Of a stretch of 64,000 bases of DNA, positions 38,403 through 47,014 are shown piece by piece. The notes under the pieces are model-generated. The model was not told the origin of the DNA, made no database searches, and worked only from the letters and a program-made list of their open reading frames with translations. The DNA comes from Parvularcula maris. Its GTDB lineage: Bacteria; Pseudomonadota; Alphaproteobacteria; Caulobacterales; Parvularculaceae. The number at the start of each line of letters is the position of its first letter. The first letter of the stretch is position 1. Location: the NCBI RefSeq assembly GCF_024505085.1, contig NZ_JANIBC010000003.1:62001-126000 (forward strand), in the 5' to 3' direction. A program made the position numbers and the translations under genes.

Positions 38403-39360
38403 GAAAGTGCTCCTCCCTCAACCAACCGAGCAGCGCCTGAGCCGACCCATCCGGCGCCTCCCAGCTCACCCAGTGGCCGCTGTCGAGGCTGGCGCGGCTG
38501 AGCTTGGGGATACGCTCTTCCATGCCTTCGCTGGCCTCGGGCGGCAGCATCATGTCGCGCTCGGCGGTGACCATGAGGGCGGGGAGGTCGATGATGGGGT
38601 CGAAGGCCTGCCGCTCGTGCCAGTGAAGGTCGATGGCTCTGTAGACCATGGTTGGCCCCTCATGGCCTGTTCGTCCGTAGACCTCGGCGTAGTGCGCGAT
38701 AGCCTCGGGGGGCGCCACCTGGTCGGTCTTCTCGTCCTGCCACTCGGCGAAGCGCTCGGGCAGGGCGAGGGCGGCCGGTAGGAGCTTCGGCCACACCTCG
38801 CGCGGCGGGCCTGGGCGGAGGACGAAGCGGAAGAACGCCTCCTCCTTTCCTCCGAACACGGCATTGGGGAGCTTCGGGTCCTGGAACTGCGTGATGTAGA
38901 AGTCCTCCCCCATCTTGCGCTGATAGATCGCCAGCGGAGGAACCGGCGCGGGAGCGGGCCAGGGGGTGCAGTAGACGGCCACACCCAAAAGGCGCTCAGG
39001 GATGCGCTGGGCCAGTGGCCAGGAGATGGCCCCGCCCCAGTCGTGACCGACGAGAACCGCCTTTTCGATACCGAGCGCATCGAGGAGGTTCGCATAGTCG
39101 CGAGTCAGCACCTCCATACGGTAGGCTTCCGGGTCGAGGGGTGCGGAAGTACCGCCGAACCCCTTGATGTCCGGCATGACGAGGCGGCAGCCTGCCTTCG
39201 TCAGCGCGGGAACGATCGGAGCCCAGGAGAAGGCGAGCTCCGGCCAGCCGTGCAGCAGGAGGAGGGGCAGCCCGTCCTCGGGTCCTGCTTCGTGCACGGA
39301 GAAGGTGACGCCCCCCGCGCGGACCCGTCGCGGCTCGGGAAAGCCCAGCGGCAGGCTCAA
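38392..39360 (-). CDS. Alpha/beta hydrolase, epoxide-hydrolase-like
   Basis: 322 residues. Oxyanion HGWPELAFSW, nucleophile elbow VGHDWGGAI with Asp as nucleophile, acid position near LMVTAERDMML, and His in LDSGHWVSWEAP. The combination H-G-W-P plus G-H-D-W-G-G is characteristic of epoxide hydrolases and fluoroacetate/haloalkane dehalogenases; the cap region (CTPWPAPAPVPPLAIYQRKMGEDFYITQFQDP) resembles epoxide hydrolases. Substrate unknown. Coupled by ATGA overlap to the upstream GDXG-type hydrolase, so the two may act in one degradative or lipid pathway. Confidence 0.85.
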   Translation of the reverse strand: MSLPLGFPEPRRVRAGGVTFSVHEAGPEDGLPLLLLHGWPELAFSWAPIVPALTKAGCRLVMPDIKGFGGTSAPLDPEAYRMEVLTRDYANLLDALGIEKAVLVGHDWGGAISWPLAQRIPERLLGVAVYCTPWPAPAPVPPLAIYQRKMGEDFYITQFQDPKLPNAVFGGKEEAFFRFVLRPGPPREVWPKLLPAALALPERFAEWQDEKTDQVAPPEAIAHYAEVYGRTGHEGPTMVYRAIDLHWHERQAFDPIIDLPALMVTAERDMMLPPEASEGMEERIPKLSRASLDSGHWVSWEAPDGSAQALLGWLREEHFLNG

Positions 39361-40325
39361 CGGAAGCAGCTCTTCAGGAAGGCCCTGGCAGCGCCGTGGT
39401 GCTCCTCGGCGATGGTCAGCCCTGGAATCTGGTCGAAGGCGTGGATGCCACCTGGATAGATCTCGAGCTCCGCCTCGTTGCCTGCGGCCACCCAGCGCTG
39501 GGCCATGAACAGCGTGTCGTCGATGATCGGGTCCGCCGTCCCCACGGAGAAGAGGGCAGGGCAGAGGCCTTCGAGGCGGGCGTAGAGAGGCGAGTACTGA
39601 GGATCGGTCTTATCGGCCTTCTCGAACTGCGCCTTGGGCAGGAGCTGCTCAGCGAACCAGTAGACGATCGGTGTGTTGAGGACGAGGTTGCGCTCGCCCC
39701 AGTTCTTGAGCGCCGGGGTGCCCGAGAGGTCGAAGACGCCGTAGACGAGGTTGGCGCCGACGAAGCTCTTCTGATGGTTGTCCCTCATCCTCAGTACGGT
39801 GACGGCTGCGAGGTGGCCGCCCGCGCTCTCGCCGCCCACAGCGATCTTCTCGGTGCCGAACATCTCACCCGCAGTCTCGAACAGCCAGACCGCCGCCGCC
39901 TCACAGTCGTCGGCCGGGGCGGGCCAGGGGTTTTCAGGGGCGAGCCGGTACTCGACGCTGACCACGGCGCAGGAGAGGCGGCGGGCATAGTCTTCGAGGA
40001 TCTGGTCCTGGAAGTCCGCCCCGCCGATCGTGTGGCCGCCGCCGTGGATGTGAAGGTAGACGCCGACAAGGTCGCCCTCGGGCCTGAAGACCCGCACCGG
40101 CACCTCGAGGCCGAGCGCCTTCGCGGTCTCCCAACGGGCGAGCTCGCTGGCGGGCTGCTTGCCGAGGAGGCCCTCGCCCTTCGCTCTAAGCTCGCGCACG
40201 AGCACGGGGCCGAGCTCCATGATCGTCGGCTTGTCCTTCAGGAACGCCTCGATCTTGTCGTTCATCGCTTGGGTTTCGGGAGAGATCGCGTCGGGGCGGA
40301 AGAGGTCGGGGTCGATGGTGAGCAT
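39357..40325 (-). CDS. Alpha/beta hydrolase, hormone-sensitive-lipase (GDXG) family
   Basis: 322 residues from the ATG at 40325. The oxyanion motif HIHGGGHTIGG, SVEYRLAPENPWPAPADDCEAA and the nucleophile VGGESAGGHLAAV (GESAGG where many have GDSAGG), with a C-terminal Asp in GTADPIIDDTL and His in GGIHAFDQ. Carboxylesterase/lipase acting on short acyl esters is expected; no signal peptide. Its stop overlaps the start of the epoxide-hydrolase-like gene. Confidence 0.88.
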   Translation of the reverse strand: MLTIDPDLFRPDAISPETQAMNDKIEAFLKDKPTIMELGPVLVRELRAKGEGLLGKQPASELARWETAKALGLEVPVRVFRPEGDLVGVYLHIHGGGHTIGGADFQDQILEDYARRLSCAVVSVEYRLAPENPWPAPADDCEAAAVWLFETAGEMFGTEKIAVGGESAGGHLAAVTVLRMRDNHQKSFVGANLVYGVFDLSGTPALKNWGERNLVLNTPIVYWFAEQLLPKAQFEKADKTDPQYSPLYARLEGLCPALFSVGTADPIIDDTLFMAQRWVAAGNEAELEIYPGGIHAFDQIPGLTIAEEHHGAARAFLKSCFR

Positions 40326-40441
40326 GGCCCCGCGATAGCTGCTCCGCCGGAGTTCGTCACGGCGGCGCACTGCAGTTCCATTGCCAGATGGTGAGGCGCC
40401 CGCGGGGTCTTTTCCGCTTAGACTGAGCGGAAAAAAGGCTG

Positions 40442-40984
40442 GTGAGGATGCTCGAAGGGTTGGTTCTAGGAGTGATGACGATGGGCTGCACGGTGCTCGA
40501 GGACTTTGCGGCCGGCGGCAGCATGGCCCACTGGTATGGCGTCAATGACGGGGTCATGGGCGGCCGGTCCAAAGGCGAGGCCTCGCGGCAGTCCGGCGCG
40601 ATGGTGTTCGAGGGCACGATCAACACCAATGGCGGCGGGTTCTCTTCGGTGAGGCGGCGGCTGCCCGAAGGAGTGCTCGAGGGCGCCACCCGGATCGAGG
40701 CGGACCTGGTCGGCGACGGGCGCTCCTACGAGCTGATCTTCCAGACCAAGGAGGCTTTTAAGGGCAGGCCCGTGACCTACAGAACCGGGCTCACCGTTGG
40801 TGAGCATAGCGGACCGGTCACGGCCTCCGCGCCGCTGACGGCCATGAAGAGCACGGTCTTCGGCAGGCAGGTCCCCGCCGCGCCCTTCGACGGCGCGGGC
40901 GCGGTGGAGATGGGCATCATGCTGGCCGACGGGCAGGACGGTCCTTTCCGCCTGGAAGTGCGGAAGATCGAGGTCTGCCGGTAG
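40442..40984 (+). CDS. CIA30/NDUFAF1-like protein
   Basis: 180 residues. The WYGVNDGVMGGRSKGEA motif, NTNGGGFSSVRRRL, and YELIFQTKEAFKG ... YRTGLT match the CIA30 family. Mitochondrial NDUFAF1/CIA30 assists complex I assembly; many bacterial members are of undefined role, with a galactose-binding-like jelly-roll fold. A Met/Gly/Cys-rich N-terminus (LVLGVMTMGCTVLEDF) might be a weak signal, so location is uncertain. GTG at 40442 is taken; ATGs at 40448 and 40475 are alternatives. Confidence 0.82.
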   Translation: MRMLEGLVLGVMTMGCTVLEDFAAGGSMAHWYGVNDGVMGGRSKGEASRQSGAMVFEGTINTNGGGFSSVRRRLPEGVLEGATRIEADLVGDGRSYELIFQTKEAFKGRPVTYRTGLTVGEHSGPVTASAPLTAMKSTVFGRQVPAAPFDGAGAVEMGIMLADGQDGPFRLEVRKIEVCR

Positions 40985-41312
40985 GAAGAGCCGACACCTC
41001 TCCTGCCTCAACATGATCGTCTTATTGCCTCTCCTGGCGTCATCCCGGCCGTAGCGAAGCGGGGGTCGAGCCGCAGAGCGGATCGACGGACCCATGGACA
41101 GAACGCAGAAAGTTGTTGCAACGGTTCGGTCCATGGGTCCCGGATAAGCCTGGCGGCTTTCCAGGATGACGGCAGAAGTAATCTCAGTCTACGCGATCTT
41201 CTGATCGGTGATGAGAAGCGATTTGGCCCCATCCTCCGTGACAAAGCGATTCGGATCGCATTTACCGCGCGCTGGACTCTTGCGCCTACAGCCCCAACCA
41301 CCCCACTAAGGG
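40985..41312. other. Intergenic region CIA30-recQ (328 bases)
   Basis: No gene supported. Holds family A copy 6 (41039-41170). The remaining ~140 bases before recQ should contain its promoter; a small GCGAT-TCGG-ATCGC hairpin lies at about 41249-41263. Confidence 0.55.
41039..41170. repeat. Bipartite palindromic element, family A, copy 6
   Basis: GTCATCCCGGCCGTAGCG head, then a GGTCGAGCCGCAGAGCGG insertion shared with copy 7, CCATGGAC, spacer, CCATGGGTCCCGGATAAGCC, and a tail ending CCAGGATGAC (one change). Confidence 0.9.
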
Positions 41313-43136
41313 GTGATGTCAGCGCAGCCCGCCCCTCTCCCTCAGGACGACCCTCTTGAAACGCTCAAAGCCACTTTCGGCTTCGAGGGTTTCCGCCCAG
41401 GCCAGCAGGAGATCGTCGAGGCGCTTCTCGCCGGTGAGGACGTGATGGCGGTCATGCCGACCGGGGCGGGCAAGTCGCTCTGCTTCCAGGTGCCGGCGCT
41501 GATGCGGCCGGGCTTCGCCGTGGTGGTCAGCCCGCTGATCGCCCTCATGCAGAACCAGGTGGCGCTCCTCCAAAGCTTCGGCGCGCCCGCGGGCATGATC
41601 CATTCAGGCCGCGAGCGTTCGGAGAATGTCGCCGACTGGAAGGCCGCTACGGAGGGGCGGATCAAGCTCCTCTACATGTCGCCTGAGCGCCTCGCCACGC
41701 CGCGCATGCAGGCGGCGCTGAAAAAGCTGGACGTTAGCTACTTCGTCATCGACGAGGCGCACTGCATCTCCCAATGGGGGCACGATTTCCGGCCTGAGTA
41801 TCTGGCCCTGGGCCAGTTGAAAGAGCTCCGCCCCGGCACCCCCGTCGCCGCCTTCACCGCTACCGCCGATGAGGACACGCGCGCCGATATGAAGGAGCGC
41901 CTGTTCGGCGGGCAGGTACGCGTCTTCATCTCCGGTTTCGACCGGCCCAACCTGTCCCTGGCCATCGAGGAGAAGTCCAAGCCCGACGACCGCATCGCGG
42001 AACTGCTCGAGGACCGAAGGGGCAGCCAAGGCATCATCTACTGCGGCAGCCGCAAGAACACGGAGAACCTGGCCGAGAAGCTGCGCGACAAGGGCCACAA
42101 CGCCGTCGCCTATCACGCGGGGCTCCCCGACGAAGAGCGGGCGGCTAGGCTCGACCGCTTCCTGTCCGAGCCAGACCTCGTGGTCACAGCGACCATCGCT
42201 TTCGGCATGGGCATCGACAAGCCGGACATCCGCTACGTTATCCACCGGGACATGCCGTCCTCGCCCGAGGCCTACTACCAGGAGATCGGCCGGGCAGGGC
42301 GCGACGGGAAGCCTGCCGAGGCGATCCTCCTCTACGGCCCCTCCGACCTCATGTTCCGCCGCCGCATGATCGACGACGGCGGCGCCCCTGAGGAGGTGAA
42401 GCGCCACGAGAAGCGCAAGCTCGACATCCTGTCCGCCTATTGCGAGGCGCTCACCTGCCGCCGGAACCTGCTGCTCAGCTATTTCGGTGAGGTCCGCACT
42501 GAGCCCTGCGGCGCCTGCGACGTCTGCCTCGACCCGCCTAGGACCGAGGACGCGACCGCCGATGCGCGGCTTTTCCTGGAGGCTGCCATCGAGACCGGCG
42601 AGGTCTACGGCCAAGCGCACCTCATCGACGTGCTGCGCGGCTCGGAGAGCGAGAAGGTGATCAAGGCCCGCCACGACGACCTGGTGGTCTTCGCGAGGGG
42701 GCAGGGGCGCCCTGCCAGAAGCTGGCGCAGCCTGGTCGGTCAGCTCTTCGCCAAGGGCTTCATCGAGATGCGCGGCGAGTACCGCTCCATCGCCCTCACC
42801 GATGAAGGGCGGACCTTCCTGAACGGCGGCGGGTCCCTAGAGCTCCGGCGTTCGGAGAAGCGCGAGACCACGAGAGCCCTCAAGCGCCAGCAGATCGAGG
42901 TCCCCGACGATTTCGACCAGGAGCTCTTAAGCCGCCTCAAGGCCCTGCGCCTGGAGTTCGCCAAGGCCAAGGGCGCCCCGGCCTTCACCATTTTCTCCGA
43001 CCGTACGCTCATCGACATGGCGGTCCGCCAGCCCACGACCCAGAACGAGCTTCTCAGCGTCTACGGTGTGGGCCTGCGCAAGGCCGAAGTTTATGGCGAG
43101 GCGTTTTTGAAGGTGGTCAGCGGCGGCGACCGCTAA
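41313..43136 (+). CDS. recQ: ATP-dependent DNA helicase RecQ
   Basis: 607 residues. Helicase motifs: FRPGQQEIVEALLAG (0), MPTGAGKSLCFQ (I), VIDEAHCISQWGHDFRPEY (II plus aromatic-rich loop), FTATADEDT (III), and DRPNLSLAI. The RecQ C-terminal Zn site is CEALTCRR then EPCGACDVC, a winged helix follows, and an HRDC domain occupies about 525-600 (LKALRLEFAKAKGAPAFTIF). A 3'-5' helicase of recombination and stalled-fork repair. Start GTG at 41313 or ATG at 41316, behind AAGGGG. Its 3' end overlaps the opposing DUF6460 gene by 20 bases. Confidence 0.96.
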   Translation: MMSAQPAPLPQDDPLETLKATFGFEGFRPGQQEIVEALLAGEDVMAVMPTGAGKSLCFQVPALMRPGFAVVVSPLIALMQNQVALLQSFGAPAGMIHSGRERSENVADWKAATEGRIKLLYMSPERLATPRMQAALKKLDVSYFVIDEAHCISQWGHDFRPEYLALGQLKELRPGTPVAAFTATADEDTRADMKERLFGGQVRVFISGFDRPNLSLAIEEKSKPDDRIAELLEDRRGSQGIIYCGSRKNTENLAEKLRDKGHNAVAYHAGLPDEERAARLDRFLSEPDLVVTATIAFGMGIDKPDIRYVIHRDMPSSPEAYYQEIGRAGRDGKPAEAILLYGPSDLMFRRRMIDDGGAPEEVKRHEKRKLDILSAYCEALTCRRNLLLSYFGEVRTEPCGACDVCLDPPRTEDATADARLFLEAAIETGEVYGQAHLIDVLRGSESEKVIKARHDDLVVFARGQGRPARSWRSLVGQLFAKGFIEMRGEYRSIALTDEGRTFLNGGGSLELRRSEKRETTRALKRQQIEVPDDFDQELLSRLKALRLEFAKAKGAPAFTIFSDRTLIDMAVRQPTTQNELLSVYGVGLRKAEVYGEAFLKVVSGGDR

Positions 43137-43410
43137 GCAGTTTCGAGATCAGCCATAGCGGCACGACGATGACGGCGCCGGTTGCGATCAGCGTCGCCAC
43201 CAGCGCTATGCCGCCGATCCCCGTGCCGAAGACATCCACGACGCCCTGCTGCAGCGCGTTCCAGAGGCCACGCCAAAGCTCCACCGGGTTCCAGCCGAAA
43301 ATGGCCAGGACCACCCCGACGAGGAGGCTGAAGACCACCAGCCTGACGATGGTGCGCGCAGCAGCGCGGGTGTCGGCAGCCGAGGGGCGGGGGATGCGTC
43401 GCTCTTCCAT
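43117..43410 (-). CDS. Small membrane protein, DUF6460-like
   Basis: 97 residues. A basic N-terminus (MEERRIPRPSAADTRAAAR) and two hydrophobic helices (about 22-42 and 65-90) separated by NPVELWRGLWNALQQGVVDVFGTG. The pattern fits the DUF6460 family found in alphaproteobacteria; function unknown. It is convergent with recQ and overlaps its last 20 bases. Confidence 0.75.
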   Translation of the reverse strand: MEERRIPRPSAADTRAAARTIVRLVVFSLLVGVVLAIFGWNPVELWRGLWNALQQGVVDVFGTGIGGIALVATLIATGAVIVVPLWLISKLLSGRRR

Positions 43411-43521
43411 AAGAGAGGATATGGGGAGGTTTGGGGTGGGCGTTAAGGGCGGAGGTGGCGGAAGCGTTGCTAAATTAGTGCGTGACGCCGCCCCCCGCAG
43501 CCCTTATACGTCCCGTTCTCA

Positions 43522-43597
<76 letters not shown>

Positions 43598-43950
43598 TTC
43601 TCGTCCGGTTTCGCGCAGCGAAAGAAAAAGGTCCGGGGGACCTTTTTCAGGTCGAGAATGCTGCGGCAGCAGCCGAGCAACATGCACCTCTGTCCCGAGA
43701 ATGGATTCTCTTTGATCTCACGCGCCGAGGGCGCTCCGATGGGGCGGGCCTGACCGGCCCGGAACCGCGGTCGCGGTCCTTCCCGTTCCGCCGTCGAGTT
43801 TCGAAGGGTCTGCAGTGGAGGCCCTCCGCTCTCTTTCTAGCGCTTCCCACGGCTTGACCGTGGGACCCATCTCCCATCCCGTCACGCGGAGGTGAAAGCC
43901 GCCGCCTCCGGTTCGGCGCTACATACCCCGTAAAGAGCCACGGAGCGCCC
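43598..43950. other. Intergenic region after tRNA-Val (353 bases)
   Basis: No gene supported; frames that run through the tRNA are rejected. It holds the tRNA terminator (43625-43647), GAGAAT-GG-ATTCTC (43697-43710) and CCCACGG-CTTGA-CCGTGGG (43846-43864). The last resembles the hairpin at 63618-63648. Confidence 0.6.
43625..43647 (+). terminator. Terminator after tRNA-Val
   Basis: Ten-bp stem AAAAAGGTCC / GGACCTTTTT with a GGG loop, ending in five Ts. The core is the reverse complement of the hairpin at 27218-27238. Confidence 0.85.
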
Positions 43951-44475
43951 ATGCTGATCCCCGGAAAACCCGTCCCCGAACTCGAAGTCGACATGCTCGG
44001 CGCCGATAGCTGGCGCCTGGCCAATGCGGCTGCCGAGAACTTCACCCTCCTTCTCTTCTACCGCGGTCTTCACTGCCCCATCTGCCAGCAGCAGCTCGAG
44101 GAGCTGAACGGCAAGATCGGCCGCTTCGACGAGCTCGGCGTCAAGGTATTCGCCCTTTCGATGGACGGCGCCGACCGGGCGAACAAGACCTTCGAGGAGT
44201 GGGACATCAGGAACGTGCCCCTCGGCTACGGCCTCACCCGCGAGAAGGCGGAGGAGTGGGGGCTCTACATCTCCGAGGGCTTCCAGGAGAACGAGCCAGA
44301 GGTCTTCTCCGAGCCCGGAACCTTCCTGGTGCGTCCCAATGGCGAGCTCTATGCCGCCTACTATCAGAACGTTCCCTTCGCGCGGCCCGGTCTCGACGAT
44401 CTGGCGAACGGCCTCGATTTCATCATCGACAAGAACTACCCCGCACGGGGTACACTGACGGGAGCGTCCTCATGA
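43951..44475 (+). CDS. Peroxiredoxin-like protein (AhpC/TSA superfamily)
   Basis: 174 residues. [16 protein letters not shown] start and [20 protein letters not shown], a C-P-I-C active site where typical peroxiredoxins have one peroxidatic Cys in a P-x3-T-x2-C context. [12 protein letters not shown] is characteristic of the peroxiredoxin-like subgroup of thioredoxin-fold proteins. C-terminal [24 protein letters not shown]. Cytoplasmic; expected role is thiol-dependent peroxide reduction or disulfide exchange. Its stop overlaps the start of the YbjQ-like gene (ATGA). Confidence 0.85.
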   Translation: MLIPGKPVPELEVDMLGADSWRLANAAAENFTLLLFYRGLHCPICQQQLEELNGKIGRFDELGVKVFALSMDGADRANKTFEEWDIRNVPLGYGLTREKAEEWGLYISEGFQENEPEVFSEPGTFLVRPNGELYAAYYQNVPFARPGLDDLANGLDFIIDKNYPARGTLTGASS

Positions 44476-44795
44476 AGGTGACCACCACGGACGGCGTGCC
44501 CGGCCATGAAGCCACCGAGGCGCTAGGCGTCGTCGCGGGCGAGGCGATCCTGGGTGTGAACTACTTCCGCGACCTCTTCGCCGGTGTCCGCGACATCATC
44601 GGCGGTCGCTCGGGGGGCTACCAGAAGGCCCTGCGAGAGGCCCGCGCCCACGCCATGGCCGATATGAAGGACGAGGCCAAGCGCCTAGGCGCGGACGCCA
44701 TCATCGGCGTCGATATCGACTACGAGGCCGTGGATACGCAAAAAGGCAGCATGCTGATGGTGAGCTGCAACGGCACGGCGGTGAAGCTGCGCTAG
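44472..44795 (+). CDS. YbjQ/UPF0145 family protein
   Basis: 107 residues with the whole family pattern: [26 protein letters not shown], then [41 protein letters not shown] and a final [11 protein letters not shown]. Members form pentamers and were called putative heavy-metal-binding; function unproven. The ATG overlaps the preceding stop, so it is made together with the peroxiredoxin-like protein. A family A repeat begins seven bases after its stop. Confidence 0.92.
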   Translation: MKVTTTDGVPGHEATEALGVVAGEAILGVNYFRDLFAGVRDIIGGRSGGYQKALREARAHAMADMKDEAKRLGADAIIGVDIDYEAVDTQKGSMLMVSCNGTAVKLR

Positions 44796-44801
44796 TTCAT
44801 C

Positions 44802-44941
44802 GTCATCCCGGACTTGGTTGAGCCGCAAAGCGGATCGACGGATCCCCATGGACCGGTGGTAAGAGATTGTTCCGAGCGGATCGGCGAGAGCGGCGAGGTC
44901 TTGTCCATGGGTCCCGGATAGCCTTCGGCTTCCGGGATGAC
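44802..44941. repeat. Bipartite palindromic element, family A, copy 7
   Basis: GTCATCCCGGACTTGGTTGA head with a GAGCCGCAAAGCGGATCGACGG segment close to that of copy 6, CCATGG arms, and tail GGATAGCCTTCGGCTTCC ending CCGGGATGAC. Between the YbjQ-like gene and fabD. Confidence 0.9.
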
Positions 44942-45027
44942 GATGATAAGTGCCGACGACGCTCCGAACTTGCCTCAACCGCCCAGTCTTCCTAACGCCC
45001 ATCCAGCAGACCAAGGAGCCTCCCCCC

Positions 45028-45966
45028 ATGCCCCACCTCGCTTTGATCTTTCCCGGCCAGGGCAGCCAGAAAATCGGCATGGGGCAGGACCTCGCCGAGA
45101 ACTTCGCCGTGGCGAGGCAGGTGTTCGAGGAGGTGGACGAGGCACTGTCGCAAAAGCTCTCCGCACTGATGTGGGAGGGGGAGCAGGCGGAGCTGACCCT
45201 CACCGCCAACGCCCAGCCCGCGCTCATGGCCTGCTCGGTGGCGGCTTTCCGGGTGGCTGAGGAGGAGGCGGGGCTGAGCCTCGATCAGGTGGCGGGGCTG
45301 GCGGGCCACTCCCTGGGCGAGTACTCCGCCCATGCCTGCGCGGGGAGTTTCGATCTTTCGACGGCCGCCAAGCTCCTGCGCACCCGCGGCGATGCCATGC
45401 AGTCCGCCATGCCCGTCGGCGAAGGAGCCATGGCCGCCATCCTCGGGCTCTCCCTGGAGGAGGTCGAGAGCCTCGCCGAAGAGACGGGGGTCGAGGTCGC
45501 CAACGATAACTGCCCCGGCCAGGTGGTGATCTCCGGCGATGCGGCCTCCATCAGCGAGGCCTGCGCTAAGGCGAAGGATAAAGGCGCCAAGCGTGCGCTA
45601 CCCCTCGATGTGTCGGCGGCCTTCCACAGCCGAGGCATGATGCCTGCCCAGGAGAGGATGGCGGAGGCCTTGGCCGAAGCGTCGATCAGCGCACCCGCGC
45701 GGCCGGTCGTCGCCAATATTGACGCCTCCCTGGTCACCCAGCCGGACGAGGTCCGCCGCACCCTGACCGAGCAGGTCTCGGGCCGGGTGCGCTGGCAGGA
45801 CTGCTGCGAGAAACTGTCGAGCGAAGGTGCTCACACCTTCGTGGAGCTAGGCGCCGGGAAGGTGCTCAGCGGCCTGGTGAAGAAGATTCTGCCCGAAGCG
45901 CGCACAACCAATGCTGGTGTTGCGAAAGACTTTACCTCTCTATCGGAGATTGTTTCAGGTAACTGA
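45028..45966 (+). CDS. fabD: Malonyl-CoA:ACP transacylase
   Basis: 312 residues. ALIFPGQGSQKIGMG (oxyanion Gln), the nucleophile Ser in AGHSLGEYSAHA, VANDNCPGQVVISG, the catalytic His in SAAFHSRGMMPA, and FVELGAGKVLSGL. It loads malonyl onto ACP, whose gene is 6.5 kb downstream. First gene of the fatty-acid cluster. The normal next gene, fabG, is displaced by about 2.8 kb carrying an exported sorting-signal protein and a histidine kinase. The ATG at 45028 matches the family start. Confidence 0.96.
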   Translation: MPHLALIFPGQGSQKIGMGQDLAENFAVARQVFEEVDEALSQKLSALMWEGEQAELTLTANAQPALMACSVAAFRVAEEEAGLSLDQVAGLAGHSLGEYSAHACAGSFDLSTAAKLLRTRGDAMQSAMPVGEGAMAAILGLSLEEVESLAEETGVEVANDNCPGQVVISGDAASISEACAKAKDKGAKRALPLDVSAAFHSRGMMPAQERMAEALAEASISAPARPVVANIDASLVTQPDEVRRTLTEQVSGRVRWQDCCEKLSSEGAHTFVELGAGKVLSGLVKKILPEARTTNAGVAKDFTSLSEIVSGN

Positions 45967-46122
45967 GCAAGTTTGAACAGCACTGACGCCTCCCGGCGTT
46001 GTTATGCTCCTCGACTTGTGGTTAGTAACGCAATGCGCCTGGGGGGCGCCCTCCAAGAGGTATCATACCGGCATCTTGGACAACAGGTTTCGGGCCGCAG
46101 GAGAGCTGCGGAGGGGATAAAG

Positions 46123-46821
46123 ATGAAAAAGCTTCTTTCTTGCGCTGCGCTGGCTGCCGCGTCGCTGTTCGGTACGGCTTCCGCAGCGACACTGACCTTC
46201 CAGGCGGACGAGAACCGCACCGGCAGCGATTCCTTGGTGACGGACATCGTGGTGGAGGACATCTCGGGCGGTGTCCGCATGACCTTCACCATCAATGATG
46301 CGAACAACACTGGCGACATCACGGCACTGTTCTTCAATATTGGCGGCGATTTCGCTGGCTTTGGCGATGCAGCGAGCCTCGAGGCGGCAGTGACGCCGAA
46401 CGTGGCGCCAATCACCGGTTTCGCCGTGAACGCGAACTCGGTATCGGGCACCCAGGGCGGCGGCCGAAACGTCAACGGCAATGGCGAGCAGCCGATCTTC
46501 GATGTGCTGCTGGCCATCGGACGCACCGGCGCTAGCGCACCGGGCGGGGTCAACGACGTGTTCACCACCGTCAGCTTTGACATCTCCGGCACCGATCTCG
46601 ATGCTTCCGATTTCATCGGTCAGCTCTTCGCCGTGCGCGGCCAGAGCGTCGGCGCCATCGCCATGGCTGGCGGCAACGGCTCCGCGAAAATGTTCGGCAT
46701 TCCGGAGCTGGACGAGATCGACCCGCCGCTCGGTGATGTGGTCGTCCCCGTCCCTGGCGCAGGTCTCCTACTGCTCGGCGGTCTCGGCACCCTCGCTGCC
46801 GCTCGCCGCAAGCGCGGCTGA
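46123..46821 (+). CDS. Exported protein with VPVPGA-type C-terminal sorting signal
   Basis: 232 residues from the ATG at 46123 (GGAGGGG upstream). Signal peptide MKKLLSCAALAAASLFGTASA; a beta-rich body of about 190 residues (ATLTFQADENRTGSDSLVTD, VRMTFTINDANNTGDITALF, FDVLLAIGRTG) typical of PEP-CTERM-like secreted proteins, with many N-T/N-G sites and no cysteines. The C-terminus is VVPVPGAGLLLLGGLGTLA then ARRKRG: motif, helix, basic end. The exosortase expected to process it is not in the window. It lies between fabD and a hybrid histidine kinase. The start of its body is similar in style, not in sequence, to the other tagged protein. Confidence 0.8.
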   Translation: MKKLLSCAALAAASLFGTASAATLTFQADENRTGSDSLVTDIVVEDISGGVRMTFTINDANNTGDITALFFNIGGDFAGFGDAASLEAAVTPNVAPITGFAVNANSVSGTQGGGRNVNGNGEQPIFDVLLAIGRTGASAPGGVNDVFTTVSFDISGTDLDASDFIGQLFAVRGQSVGAIAMAGGNGSAKMFGIPELDEIDPPLGDVVVPVPGAGLLLLGGLGTLAAARRKRG

Positions 46822-46844
46822 GGCCGCTCCAGTCCTGTGATCTT

Positions 46845-46877
46845 CCGTGGCAGGCGGACCATGTGCCGCCGCCACGG
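46845..46877 (+). terminator. Hairpin after the sorting-signal gene
   Basis: Stem CCGTGGC(a)GGCGG / CCGCCGCCACGG, 12 bp with one bulged A and an 8-base loop, 24 bases after the stop. No U-tract, so intrinsic termination is uncertain. Confidence 0.5.
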
Positions 46878-47014
46878 ACCCATGTTCGGCGACCGGGTCA
46901 GGGTCGTCTGGTGAGAAGGGCGTAGCCCTTCGCCACCATCTTTCGCGGCCAGTTTGACCACAAATCAAGACTTTCCGGTTCAGATTGCTCCTTGAGCGGG
47001 GGGCGTCTGGGGCA